64,000 nucleotides of DNA from Herbaspirillum rubrisubalbicans (GTDB lineage Bacteria > Pseudomonadota > Gammaproteobacteria > Burkholderiales > Burkholderiaceae_D), in NCBI RefSeq assembly GCF_003719195.1, contig NZ_CP024996.1:1922001-1986000 (forward strand), in the 5' to 3' direction. This document shows positions 27,596 through 35,724 of the stretch, in pieces (the first letter of the stretch is position 1; each line of letters starts with the position of its first letter). The notes under the pieces are model-generated. The model saw only the letters and a list, made by a program, of their open reading frames with translations. It searched no databases and had not been told where the DNA came from. The translations under genes and the position numbers were made by a program.

Positions 27596-28747
27596 ATGAC
27601 ATACAAGACCCAAGCCTTTGTTGCGGCTGCCCTGATGAGCCTGGCGCTCACTTCGCAGGCGGCCGATCCGATCAAGATCGGTGTTTCCGGCCCCTATACC
27701 GGTGGTTCGGCGCCGATGGGGGTTTCCATGCGCGACGGCGTCAAGCTGGCCGTGGCCGAGATCAATGCCGCCGGCGGCGTGCTGGGACGCCAGATTCAAC
27801 TGGTCGAGCGCGATGATGAGGCCAAGAACGAACGCGGCGTGCAGATCGCCCAGGAACTGATCAACAAGGAAAAGGTGGTCGCCACCGTCGGCTTCATCAA
27901 CACCGGCGTGGCCCTGGCCTCGCAGCGCTTCTACCAGGAAGCCAAGATTCCGGTGATTAACAACGTCGCCACCGGCACTGTGATCACCAAGCAGTTCGAG
28001 AAGGAAAAGGATAACTACATCTTCCGCACCTCGGCCGCCGACAAGATCCAGGCCAAGATGATCGCCGATGAAGCGGTGGACAAGCAGAAGTTCAGCAAGG
28101 TCGCCATCCTGGCCGACTCCACCAACTACGGCCAGCTCGGCCGCGAAGACCTGGAGAAGGTGCTGGCCGACAAGAAGGTCACCCCGGTGGCCGTCGAGAA
28201 GTACAACATCAAGGACGTCGATATGACGGCCCAGTTGCTCAAGTCCAAGCAGGGCGGCGCCCAGGCCGTGCTGACCTACGGCATCGGCCCGGAACTGGCG
28301 CAGATCGCCAACGGCATGGAAAAGTTGAACTGGCACGTGCCCATCATCGGCAGTTGGCCGCTGTCCATGGGTAACTTCATCGATAACTCCGGCAAGAACG
28401 GCAATGGCGCCCGGATGCCGCAAACCTTCATCCAGGACGGCAATACGCCCAAGCGCAAGGCCTTCATCGAGGCCTACCAGAAGGCCTACAAGGTCGATCG
28501 TATGCCCTCGGCCGTCTCGGCTGCCCAAGGCTATGACTCCATCCTGCTGCTGGCCGCTGCCATCAAGCAGGCTGGCAGCACCGATGGCGAAAAGGTCCGC
28601 GCTGCGCTGGAAAACCTGAACACCAAGGTCGAAGGCGTGGTCACTACCTATGACAAACCGTTCACCCACGACGATCACGAAGCCATCAAGGCGAGCATGG
28701 TCGTGATGGGCGAGGTCAAGAACGGCCGCGTCATCCTCGGCAAATAA
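27596..28747 (+). CDS. livK: Branched-chain amino acid ABC transporter, periplasmic binding protein (LivK-like)
   Basis: A 383-residue periplasmic protein that binds the amino acid and delivers it to the LivHMGF transporter encoded downstream. The signal peptide spans residues 1-22 (basic start, hydrophobic core, cleavage around SQA-AD). The mature part begins PIKIGVSGPYTGGSAPMG, typical of the Leu/Ile/Val-binding Peripla_BP_6 family. A strong GGAGG five bases before the ATG supports the start; an ATG five bases upstream runs into a stop at once. A terminator-like hairpin follows, so the binding protein is probably made in excess over the membrane components. Confidence 0.93.
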   Translation: MTYKTQAFVAAALMSLALTSQAADPIKIGVSGPYTGGSAPMGVSMRDGVKLAVAEINAAGGVLGRQIQLVERDDEAKNERGVQIAQELINKEKVVATVGFINTGVALASQRFYQEAKIPVINNVATGTVITKQFEKEKDNYIFRTSAADKIQAKMIADEAVDKQKFSKVAILADSTNYGQLGREDLEKVLADKKVTPVAVEKYNIKDVDMTAQLLKSKQGGAQAVLTYGIGPELAQIANGMEKLNWHVPIIGSWPLSMGNFIDNSGKNGNGARMPQTFIQDGNTPKRKAFIEAYQKAYKVDRMPSAVSAAQGYDSILLLAAAIKQAGSTDGEKVRAALENLNTKVEGVVTTYDKPFTHDDHEAIKASMVVMGEVKNGRVILGK

Positions 28748-28779
28748 GACTCGACTCGCTTCACGCACAGTAGTCGAAG

Positions 28780-28816
28780 AGGCCAGTCCTTGCGATCCGG
28801 GGGCTGGCCTTTTTTA
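28780..28816 (+). terminator. Terminator-like hairpin between livK and livH
   Basis: AGGCCAGTCC (28780-28789) pairs with GGGCTGGCCT (28801-28810), one wobble pair, followed by a run of T. Because livHMGF lie downstream on the same strand without a clear promoter, this is likely a partial terminator that raises livK output over the rest. Confidence 0.75.
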
Positions 28817-28916
28817 CACGATCTGTTGACGATTTTTTAACGGCCCGACGTCGGCGCCGCAGGATCGTTGCAGCTCTACGCCGCCACCCGGCGGTAGCCG
28901 CTTCTTGGGAAATACA

Positions 28917-29807
28917 ATGGATATCCTCTTACAACTGGTCTTCTCCGGGATCGCGCTGGGCATGATCTATGCCGTCATCGCCTTCGGTTACCAACTGACC
29001 TTTGCCACCTCCGGCACCCTCAACTTCGGCCAGGGTGAAGCCCTGATGCTGGGCGCCCTGGTCGGGCTTTCCGTGGTGGGCAACATCCACGGCGGGCCCT
29101 ATCTCAATTATTGGCTGATGATTCCCATCGTGCTGGTCTTTGGCGCCTTGCAAGGCATGTTCGTGGAGTGGATCGGTGTGCGTCCGGCCATCAAGATCAA
29201 GTCCGAATTCGGCTGGATCATGTCCACCATCGCCCTGGCCATCATCTTCAAGAACGTCGCCGAGAACATCTGGGGCAAGGACGACCTGCCGTTTCCCACG
29301 CCGATCTCGGGTACCCCGTTCCAGGTCTTCGGGGCCAACGTGCAACCCATGCAGGTGCTGGTGGTGATCGGCGCCTTGCTCATCATGGCGGCGGTCGAAT
29401 TGTTCAATCGCAAGTCCATCTACGGCAAGGCCGTGGTGGCCACCTCCAACGACCGCGATGCGGCGGGCCTGATGGGCATCAATACCAGCATGGTGATCAC
29501 TTTTTCATATGCGCTGTCTTCCGCCACTGCCGCCTTCGCCGGCGTGCTGGTGGCCCCGCTGACCTTAACCGGCGCCACCATGGGCGCGGCACTGGGACTG
29601 AAGGCCTTTGCGGTGGCCATCATCGGTGGCCTCACCTCGGGCATGGGCGCCATCGTCGGCGGCCTGATCCTGGGCGTGGCCGAGACCGTGACCGGCTTCT
29701 ATATCTCCACCGGCTATAAGGAAGTCCCGGGACTGGTGCTGCTGCTGCTGGTCCTGGCGGTGAAACCTGCGGGCCTGTTCGGCAAAACTGCGATCAAGAA
29801 GGTCTGA
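28917..29807 (+). CDS. livH: Branched-chain amino acid ABC transporter permease LivH
   Basis: A 296-residue inner-membrane permease with about eight hydrophobic segments. It begins MDILLQLVFSGIALGMIYAVIAFG; TTGGGA just upstream supports the ATG at 28917 over a TTG four codons earlier. GEALMLGAL and NRKSIYGKAVVATSNDRDAAGLMGIN, the cytoplasmic loop that contacts the ATPases, are typical of LivH. It pairs with the LivM half of the next protein to form the channel. Confidence 0.93.
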   Translation: MDILLQLVFSGIALGMIYAVIAFGYQLTFATSGTLNFGQGEALMLGALVGLSVVGNIHGGPYLNYWLMIPIVLVFGALQGMFVEWIGVRPAIKIKSEFGWIMSTIALAIIFKNVAENIWGKDDLPFPTPISGTPFQVFGANVQPMQVLVVIGALLIMAAVELFNRKSIYGKAVVATSNDRDAAGLMGINTSMVITFSYALSSATAAFAGVLVAPLTLTGATMGAALGLKAFAVAIIGGLTSGMGAIVGGLILGVAETVTGFYISTGYKEVPGLVLLLLVLAVKPAGLFGKTAIKKV

Positions 29808-29811
29808 TGCG

Positions 29812-31779
29812 ATGAACAAGAAAATCCTGCTCCTGTCTTTGCTGGGTATCGTCGCGCTGGGCGGCATTCCCATGGTGGTGCACAACCCGTATTACCTGCA
29901 CCTGATCGAAACCATCCTGATCTACGCCATCCTGCTGTTCGGACTGGATATCGTGGTCGGCTATACCGGCCAGGTCTCGCTGGGTCATGCTGGCTTGTTC
30001 GGCATCGGCTCGTATGCGGCCGGCGTGCTGTTCTTCAAGCTGGGGATGCCGATCTTCGTGACGGTACCGGCCGCCATTGCCGTCACGGCAGTGTTCGGTG
30101 CCATCCTGGCCTTGCCGGCCTTGCGCGTGACTGGTCCTTACCTGGCCATGGTGACGCTGGCCTTTGGCACCATCATCCAGATCCTGATCAACGAGATGAC
30201 CTTCCTCACCGAAGGCCCGATGGGTATCAAGCTGCACAAGCCCATGATCGGCGGCGAGAAGATGAGCGAAGTGCAGTTCTTCTATCTGGTCGCGGCCCTG
30301 ATGGTGATCTCGATGCTGGTGGTGCATCGCATCCTCAAGTCCAACCTGGGGCGCGCGTTCCAGGCCCTGCGTGACAGCCCGATCGCTTCCGATTGCATGG
30401 GCGTGTCGGTGTATCGCTACAAGGTCTATGCCTTCATCATCAGCGCCGCGTTGGCCGGTCTCTCGGGTGCCCTGTATGCGTATTCGGAAGAGTACATCTC
30501 GCCCAATACCTACAACTTCGAGCTGACCATCCTGTTCCTGCTGGCGGTGATCATGGGGGGACGCAAGTCGCGCATCGGCTCGCTCATCGGTGCGCTCATC
30601 GTGGTGATGCTGCCCAGTCTGTTGTCCGATATCGCGCTATTCCGCCAGATCGCCACCGTGCTGGCGGTGATCGTGGTGGTGGGCGCTGGCGTGCAAGTGG
30701 CGCGCAAGACCAAGACTGTGCGCGGCGTGGCCGTGCCGGTGGTGGCGACCATCGCCATGGCGGCCTTCTCCTACAAGCTGGAAAATATCACCGACTGGCG
30801 CCTGACTATCTTTGGTCTGATGACGCTGTTCGTGGTGTATTACCTGCAGGATGGCATCGTCGGCTTCTGCCGCAACCTGTTTGGTCGCTTGCTCACCAAG
30901 CATGTGCCGGTGGCGCAGCAGATCGCCGGTGACAAGGAACGCGCCGTCATCACCACCGATTCGGTCAAGGATCAGGGAGCCACGCTGTTGAAGGTCAACC
31001 AGATCCTGATGCAGTTCGGCGGCCTGAAGGCCCTGAACCGGGTTGACCTGGACGTACGCAAGGGAACCGTGCACGGCCTGATCGGCCCGAACGGCTCGGG
31101 CAAGAGCACCATGATGAACGTGCTCACCGGCATCTACCGTCCCACCGATGGTGTGGTGGAATACGATGGCCGTCCGATCTCCGGCAATGTGCCCTCGGCC
31201 ATCGCCCTAGGCGGCGTGGCGCGGACTTTCCAGAACGTGCAACTGTTCGGTGAAATGACGGCCACTGAAAATGTGCTGGTCGGCCTGCATCACACCTTCA
31301 ACAGCAATGTGGTCGATGTGATGGTCAATACGCCCCGTTACGTCCGGGAAGAGCAGGCTGCACGGGAACGCGCCGCCGCCATCCTGGAGTTTGTCGGCTT
31401 GGCCAACCTGGCCAATGAAGAGGCGCGCAACCTGCCGTACGGCAAGCAGCGCCTGCTGGAAATCGGCCGTGCGCTGGGCTTGAATCCGAGTCTGTTGCTG
31501 CTGGACGAACCGGCCGCTGGCCTCACTGCGCCGGACATCAAGGAACTCGTTGCCATCATCCGCAAGATCCGCGAAGCCGGCATCACCATCATCCTGATCG
31601 AACACCACATGGACGTGGTCATGTCCATCTGCGATACCGTCACCGTGCTCGACTTCGGTCAGAAGATCGCCGAAGGCAAGCCGGCCCAGGTCCAGGCTGA
31701 CCCCAAGGTCATCGAAGCCTACCTCGGCAGTGGCGCAGGCGATGCCCATGACAACCCATCCAGCCCCGCGGGAGCCTGA
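29812..31779 (+). CDS. Fused LivM permease and LivG ATPase
   Basis: A 655-residue fusion. Residues 1 to about 340 form a LivM-type permease (YTGQVSLGHAGLFGIGSYAAG near residue 46, the coupling loop LGRAFQALRDSPIASDCMG near 181, and several further membrane segments). After a linker, residues from about 390 form a LivG-type ABC ATPase with Walker A GPNGSGKST near 425, the LivG-type signature LPYGKQRLLEIGRAL and Walker B LLLLDEPAAGLT. Fusions of LivM and LivG are known in several betaproteobacteria. The reading frame is continuous with no sign of a frameshift. It lies 4 bases after livH and 2 before livF. Confidence 0.93.
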   Translation: MNKKILLLSLLGIVALGGIPMVVHNPYYLHLIETILIYAILLFGLDIVVGYTGQVSLGHAGLFGIGSYAAGVLFFKLGMPIFVTVPAAIAVTAVFGAILALPALRVTGPYLAMVTLAFGTIIQILINEMTFLTEGPMGIKLHKPMIGGEKMSEVQFFYLVAALMVISMLVVHRILKSNLGRAFQALRDSPIASDCMGVSVYRYKVYAFIISAALAGLSGALYAYSEEYISPNTYNFELTILFLLAVIMGGRKSRIGSLIGALIVVMLPSLLSDIALFRQIATVLAVIVVVGAGVQVARKTKTVRGVAVPVVATIAMAAFSYKLENITDWRLTIFGLMTLFVVYYLQDGIVGFCRNLFGRLLTKHVPVAQQIAGDKERAVITTDSVKDQGATLLKVNQILMQFGGLKALNRVDLDVRKGTVHGLIGPNGSGKSTMMNVLTGIYRPTDGVVEYDGRPISGNVPSAIALGGVARTFQNVQLFGEMTATENVLVGLHHTFNSNVVDVMVNTPRYVREEQAARERAAAILEFVGLANLANEEARNLPYGKQRLLEIGRALGLNPSLLLLDEPAAGLTAPDIKELVAIIRKIREAGITIILIEHHMDVVMSICDTVTVLDFGQKIAEGKPAQVQADPKVIEAYLGSGAGDAHDNPSSPAGA

Positions 31780-31781
31780 AC

Positions 31782-32510
31782 ATGCTGACTATTTCCAATC
31801 TGCACGCCGCTTACGGCAAGGTCGAGGTGCTGCATGGCATTTCGATGGACGTTCCCAAAGGCAAGGTGGTGACCCTGATCGGTTCCAACGGCGCCGGCAA
31901 GACCACCACCATGCGCGCCATCTCCGGCATGATCAAACCGAAGGGCGGGGAAGTCACGCTGGGCGGCAAGAACATCACCGGTCTGGATTCGCACAAGATC
32001 GCCCGCTTCGGGCTGGCCCACTCGCCCGAAGGCCGGCGCGTGTTCGCCACCATGAGCGTGATCGACAACCTGCTCCTGGGCGCCTTCCCTCGCTTTACCC
32101 GGGCGCGTCCCAAGGGGGATATCGCGCATGACCTGGAGCGCGCGCTGGAACTGTTCCCGCGCTTGAAAGAGCGGCAGGTCCAACTGGCCGGCACGCTCTC
32201 CGGTGGCGAGCAGCAGATGCTGGCCATGGCGCGCGCGGTGATGTTGAATCCTGAAGTGATCCTGCTGGATGAACCATCGATGGGCCTGGCGCCTATCCTG
32301 GTTGATGAAGTCTTCCGCATCATCTCGCGCTTGAAGGAGCAGGGCGTGACCATGTTGCTGGTGGAGCAGTTCGCTGCCGCCGCGCTCAATGTTGCGGATT
32401 ACGGGTATGTGTTGGAGAATGGCAAGATATCCGTACACGGACCCGCCGACAAGCTGCAGAACGACCCGGCGGTCAAGGCCGCCTATCTTGGCGGTGGTGC
32501 GCATCACTGA
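31782..32510 (+). CDS. livF: Branched-chain amino acid ABC transporter ATPase LivF
   Basis: A 242-residue ABC ATPase and the second nucleotide-binding subunit of the transporter. Walker A is GSNGAGKTTT near residue 33, the signature LSGGEQQMLAMARAV near 141 and Walker B VILLDEPSMGLAP. FGLAHSPEGRRVFATMSV is typical of LivF. It ends the liv operon; a terminator follows about 125 bases downstream. Confidence 0.95.
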   Translation: MLTISNLHAAYGKVEVLHGISMDVPKGKVVTLIGSNGAGKTTTMRAISGMIKPKGGEVTLGGKNITGLDSHKIARFGLAHSPEGRRVFATMSVIDNLLLGAFPRFTRARPKGDIAHDLERALELFPRLKERQVQLAGTLSGGEQQMLAMARAVMLNPEVILLDEPSMGLAPILVDEVFRIISRLKEQGVTMLLVEQFAAAALNVADYGYVLENGKISVHGPADKLQNDPAVKAAYLGGGAHH

Positions 32511-32635
32511 TGGGCAGCGGTCAGACAGACATCAGCCATGCGCCACCTGGCGTGATACTGGGGCTCGCACGTCGCGTAAGCTGACAGCGTGTCCGGTATA
32601 TTAAGGGGGAGCAATACCCCTTGAAGGCTGATTCA

Positions 32636-32659
32636 GGCGCACCCCCCGGTGCGCCTTTT
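32636..32659 (+). terminator. Terminator after the liv operon
   Basis: GGCGCACC pairs with GGTGCGCC around a 4-base loop, then TTTT. A second hairpin AAGGGG/CCCCTT lies just upstream (32603-32622). Confidence 0.8.
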
Positions 32660-32686
32660 CTTTGGTAGCTGGCGAAGGAGCGGGTG

Positions 32687-33493
32687 ATGTCCGGGCAGCA
32701 GAATGTGCATATAGACGTGGACGGCGTGTCCTTGCACGCCTGCCTGTGGGGGCAGCAGCTTGCAGGCCGTCCTGCCATCGTCCTGTTGCATGACTCCCTG
32801 GGATCAGTGGCCTTGTGGCGCGACTTTCCTGCGCGCCTGGTCGAGCGCACCGCTTGCCCGGTCATTGCTTACGACCGTCACGGCTTCGGCCTGTCCTCGG
32901 CACGCAGCGACCGGCTGCCACTGGGGTTCATTGAAGGCGAAGCCCGGCCCTGGCTGGAAGCGATCTTGCAACACTTCGGGGTGAAGCGGGTGGTGCTGTT
33001 TGGTCATAGCGTCGGCGGCGGCATGGCCGTGTCGGCGGCCGCGCAGATGCCGCAGTATGTGCTGGGCGTCATCACCGAAGCGGCCCAGGCCTTCGTGGAA
33101 GAGCTGACCCTGCGAGGGATTGGGGAAGCTGCCGCCCGTTTCGCCGACCCGGAGCAACTGGTGCGGCTGGCGAAGTATCATGGCAACGATATGCAGCAGG
33201 CCCGCTGGGTACTGTCGGCCTGGATCGATACCTGGCGCTCACCTGCCTTTGCCGACTGGTCGCTGGCGCCCATGCTGGCCCGTCTGCAATGCCCGGTGCT
33301 GGCCTTGCACGGCGATCTGGATGAGTACGGCAGTCTGGCTCATCCACGCATGATCGCCAGCCTGCCGGCGGCTTTTTCCGGTCAAGGCCGGTATCAGGTG
33401 CTGGCGCAGTGCGGCCATGTCCCGCATCGGGAGCAGCCGCAACAGGTGTTGCAGGCCACCGCCGATTTCCTGCTGCGTTGCGGCGTCTTCTGA
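32687..33493 (+). CDS. Alpha/beta-fold hydrolase
   Basis: A 268-residue hydrolase. The ATG at 32687 sits 6 bases after AAGGAG and was preferred over a GTG one codon earlier. Visible elements are the oxyanion-hole region LLHDSLGS near residue 31, YDRHGFGLSS, the nucleophile elbow GHSVGGG (Ser near residue 107), the acid region LHGDLDEYG near 209 and the catalytic His in CGHVPHREQP near the end. The family covers esterases, lactonases and haloperoxidase-like enzymes; the substrate cannot be predicted. It stands alone between the liv terminator and a small accessory region. Confidence 0.88.
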   Translation: MSGQQNVHIDVDGVSLHACLWGQQLAGRPAIVLLHDSLGSVALWRDFPARLVERTACPVIAYDRHGFGLSSARSDRLPLGFIEGEARPWLEAILQHFGVKRVVLFGHSVGGGMAVSAAAQMPQYVLGVITEAAQAFVEELTLRGIGEAAARFADPEQLVRLAKYHGNDMQQARWVLSAWIDTWRSPAFADWSLAPMLARLQCPVLALHGDLDEYGSLAHPRMIASLPAAFSGQGRYQVLAQCGHVPHREQPQQVLQATADFLLRCGVF

Positions 33494-33552
33494 CACGGCG
33501 CCTTCATCCCTTCTTGCTTTCCATCTGCTTGGTCCGCTTGGTCAGATGCATC

Positions 33553-33747
33553 TCAATCCAGCGGATGCTCGCGTTGATATTCCTTTAATCCCAGCAGATA
33601 CATGGTGCGCACGAAAAGCGCCCGGGACCGGTAAGTTTGGCTCGCCAACCGGGTCGCTTGTTCGAACTCGGCCTCATTAAGTCGAAATTTCACCAGACGC
33701 GTGGACCCTTTTGCGGTCAGGCGTTCGTTTTGTTGCTTGTGTGCCAT
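33553..33747 (-). CDS. Small protein, possible ribbon-helix-helix DNA-binding protein
   Basis: A 64-residue basic protein with a strong GAGGAG ribosome-binding site 7 bases before the ATG. The core KGSTRLVKFRLNEAEFEQATRL, followed by a second helix ending MYLLGLKEY, looks like a short beta strand plus two helices, as in ribbon-helix-helix (Arc/MobC-like) proteins. The assignment is by pattern only. It is divergent from an XRE-type regulator across 56 bases, an arrangement often found in prophage or plasmid-derived control modules. No other phage genes are nearby. Confidence 0.55.
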   Translation of the reverse strand: MAHKQQNERLTAKGSTRLVKFRLNEAEFEQATRLASQTYRSRALFVRTMYLLGLKEYQREHPLD

Positions 33748-33803
33748 AAGATGTCTCCTCGCTGTTGGACTGAGAGCAATATTCTAGGAGAGGTCCTTTT
33801 CAT

Positions 33804-34262
33804 ATGTCATCGAATAAAAGTGAATTTTTAACAATACTTGGTGATCGTCTGGCCGAAGAACGCGGTCGCTGCGGCCACACCCAAAAATCGGTAGCGGACC
33901 AGTTGGAGATCACGGCGCGCACGCAGATCAAGTACGAGATCGGCGAGACGGCACCGGATGCCTACTATCTGCATGGCCTGGGGGAGATCGGCATCGACGT
34001 CACCTATGTGCTGACCGGCGTCAGAGGCGCCACGCCAAGTCTGGAGGAGAGTGAATTGCTGTCCTGCTTCCGCGCCGTGGATGCGGGAATGCGTAGCGCG
34101 CTGGTGCAATTACTGACCGGCCTGTCGCAGATGTCCAAGGCGGCCAAGAAAAAGCGCGACTTCCCCGCCGCCAGCGACGCCAAGCGCACCCGTCCCGGGC
34201 GTCAGCGCAAGGTACCGGTGGGGCAGATAGAGGGCGGGGGCGACAATCAGGAAGATCGGTGA
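33804..34262 (+). CDS. XRE-type helix-turn-helix regulator
   Basis: A 152-residue protein. The N-terminal 65 residues form an XRE/Cro-C1 type helix-turn-helix (LGDRLAEERGRCGHTQKSVA, then LEITARTQIKYEIGETAPDAYYL), followed by IDVTYVLTG, a frequent continuation in phage-type regulators. A helical middle leads to a basic, low-complexity C-terminal tail rich in Lys, Arg and Gly. It is divergent from the small basic protein and probably controls both. A palindromic element AGGA-GAGG-TCCT at 33786-33797, in its leader, is a weak operator candidate. A single-gene remnant of a mobile element is one explanation. Confidence 0.75.
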   Translation: MSSNKSEFLTILGDRLAEERGRCGHTQKSVADQLEITARTQIKYEIGETAPDAYYLHGLGEIGIDVTYVLTGVRGATPSLEESELLSCFRAVDAGMRSALVQLLTGLSQMSKAAKKKRDFPAASDAKRTRPGRQRKVPVGQIEGGGDNQEDR

Positions 34263-34293
34263 CGCAGCGGGCCGAGCAGGGCCTGCAAAGCAA

Positions 34294-34323
34294 AAAAGCA
34301 CCACGATTTCTCGTGGTGCTTTT
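34294..34323. terminator. Bidirectional terminator between the XRE gene and tRNA-Lys
   Basis: AAGCACCACGA (34296-34306) pairs with TCGTGGTGCTT (34311-34321) around TTTC, with A-runs before and T-runs after. It serves both the rightward regulator gene and the leftward tRNA transcripts. Confidence 0.85.
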
Positions 34324-34329
34324 CTTGAT

Positions 34330-34405
34330 TGGTGGGGCGTCACAGATTCGAACTGTGGACCTACGGATTAAGAGTCCGCTGCTCTACCAGCTGAGCTAAC
34401 GCCCC
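34330..34405 (-). tRNA. tRNA-Lys(CTT), distal copy
   Basis: A 76-base tRNA on the reverse strand with encoded CCA (34330-34332). The acceptor stem is GGGGCGT/ACGCCCC and the anticodon loop CTCTTAA gives anticodon CTT. It is identical in sequence to the copy at 34476-34551. I see no separate promoter in the 35 bases before it, so it may depend on readthrough of the hairpin at 34441-34468. Confidence 0.97.
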
Positions 34406-34440
34406 GAAGCCCTGCCTGAATTCAGGTAGACATGGAAGTG

Positions 34441-34468
34441 AAAAAGGCCTCGGTACGGGAGGCCTTTT
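34441..34468 (-). terminator. Hairpin between the two tRNA-Lys genes
   Basis: AAAAGGCCTC and GAGGCCTTTT pair around a 7-base loop, giving a terminator-like structure with T-runs on either strand. It lies directly after the proximal tRNA-Lys. Confidence 0.7.
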
Positions 34469-34475
34469 GAAATTT

Positions 34476-34551
34476 TGGTGGGGCGTCACAGATTCGAACT
34501 GTGGACCTACGGATTAAGAGTCCGCTGCTCTACCAGCTGAGCTAACGCCCC
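34476..34551 (-). tRNA. tRNA-Lys(CTT), proximal copy
   Basis: A 76-base tRNA with encoded CCA (34476-34478) and anticodon CTT; same sequence as the other copy. A strong promoter lies just upstream at 34596-34624. Two tandem copies indicate either gene dosage for lysine AAG codons or a recent duplication. Confidence 0.97.
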
Positions 34552-34595
34552 GTTGCTGCACTTCGTTGTTGCTTCAGTGCTGCAAGAGAGAGCGC

Positions 34596-34624
34596 ATTAT
34601 AGGAGGGGGTGGTGGTCAACGCAA
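34596..34624 (-). promoter_or_regulatory. Promoter of the tRNA-Lys genes
   Basis: On the reverse strand TTGCGT and a perfect TATAAT are spaced by 17 bases, about 45 bases upstream of the proximal tRNA. A GC-rich run just after the -10 (GCGC) resembles the discriminator of stringently controlled stable-RNA promoters. Confidence 0.75.
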
Positions 34625-34711
34625 GCATTTTTTGAAAAAAGATCAAAATATTTTATCTTTTCGTCGTCCGCCGTCACCAATGTCACGCCCAAGCCGGTTT
34701 GCGCCGGTTAT

Positions 34712-35542
34712 TTATGCTGACAGGCCTGCCTTGATGCCATTGACCCAGGACTTGGCCGGCAATTTGGTCTGCGCTTCGATCAAGGCGGCACGGGCATACA
34801 GCTCGGGAATGTCGAATTCGATCTGCCCCTTGAATGCTAGCGCCACCACATTGCCATCATGAACTTCCGGCAATGACACCACGGTATCGAAGGCATATTC
34901 CATCGCCCGCAGGTTCTTGGCATAGCTGGGATGGTCGCCGAACAGGTTGACCGTCATCACCCCGCCTGGTGCCAGGCTGTCGTAGCAGGCTTGATAGAAC
35001 TCCGGGGTATCGAGCACCGGCCCGCGCGCGGTGGCGTCGTAGAGATCGACCTGCAGCGCATCGATGATGCCGTGGCTGGCCGCATGGATGATGAAATCCA
35101 GGGCATCGCTTTCGATGATCATCAGTCGCTCATCCGGTTCGGGCAGCTTGAACATGCTGTGGCAGATCGTGATCACGGCCGGGTTCAGTTCCACCGCGGT
35201 GACTTGCGCCTGGGGAAATTGCCGATAGCTGAACTTGGTCAGCGCCCCGGTGCCCAGTCCCAGTTGCACGATGTGGCGCGGCGTGCGATTGAACAGCATC
35301 CACGCCATCATCTGTTGCGCGTATTCCAGTTCGATCCAGTCGGGCTTGCGGATGCGCATCGCCCCTTGCACCCATTCGGTACCGAAGTGAAGGTAGCGCA
35401 CCCCCTCCAGTTCGGACAGCGTCACCGGCGCGTACTTCGGCTTGCGGGGTTTGCTGGCATCGGCCTCCAGCTGTTGGCGACGGCGGTTGGGACCAGCCTT
35501 GGTATTGGCCTGGGCTTCGATGGATTTTCTTCTGATGAGCAT
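34712..35542 (-). CDS. Spermidine synthase-like methyltransferase-fold protein
   Basis: A 276-residue protein with the SpeE-type Rossmann core: IVQLGLGTGALTKF near residue 92, VTAVELNPAVI for the cofactor ribose, and DALQVDLYDATARGP, which corresponds to the active-site D-x-YD segment of aminopropyltransferases. The N-terminal 45 residues are basic and unlike the usual beta-hairpin domain. The start at 35540-35542 was preferred over a TTG ten codons upstream; neither has a clear ribosome-binding site. No S-adenosylmethionine decarboxylase gene is adjacent, so the true reaction is uncertain. It could be a spermidine synthase homologue acting on another acceptor. Confidence 0.8.
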   Translation of the reverse strand: MLIRRKSIEAQANTKAGPNRRRQQLEADASKPRKPKYAPVTLSELEGVRYLHFGTEWVQGAMRIRKPDWIELEYAQQMMAWMLFNRTPRHIVQLGLGTGALTKFSYRQFPQAQVTAVELNPAVITICHSMFKLPEPDERLMIIESDALDFIIHAASHGIIDALQVDLYDATARGPVLDTPEFYQACYDSLAPGGVMTVNLFGDHPSYAKNLRAMEYAFDTVVSLPEVHDGNVVALAFKGQIEFDIPELYARAALIEAQTKLPAKSWVNGIKAGLSA

Positions 35543-35724
35543 GATATGAATGAATCTGATGCGGCGCTGCAAAGAGGGCAGCGCTTGCGGATGCCGAATG
35601 ATACCTTGCCTGACCCCTGGTCAGCGGCTTGGACGCATTTTGTGCATATCGACATGCAGATTCATTCCTTCTGTCGCCTGGGCTCGCATGTGACGATGCT
35701 GTCCTCATCATTCACGGAGTTCAC

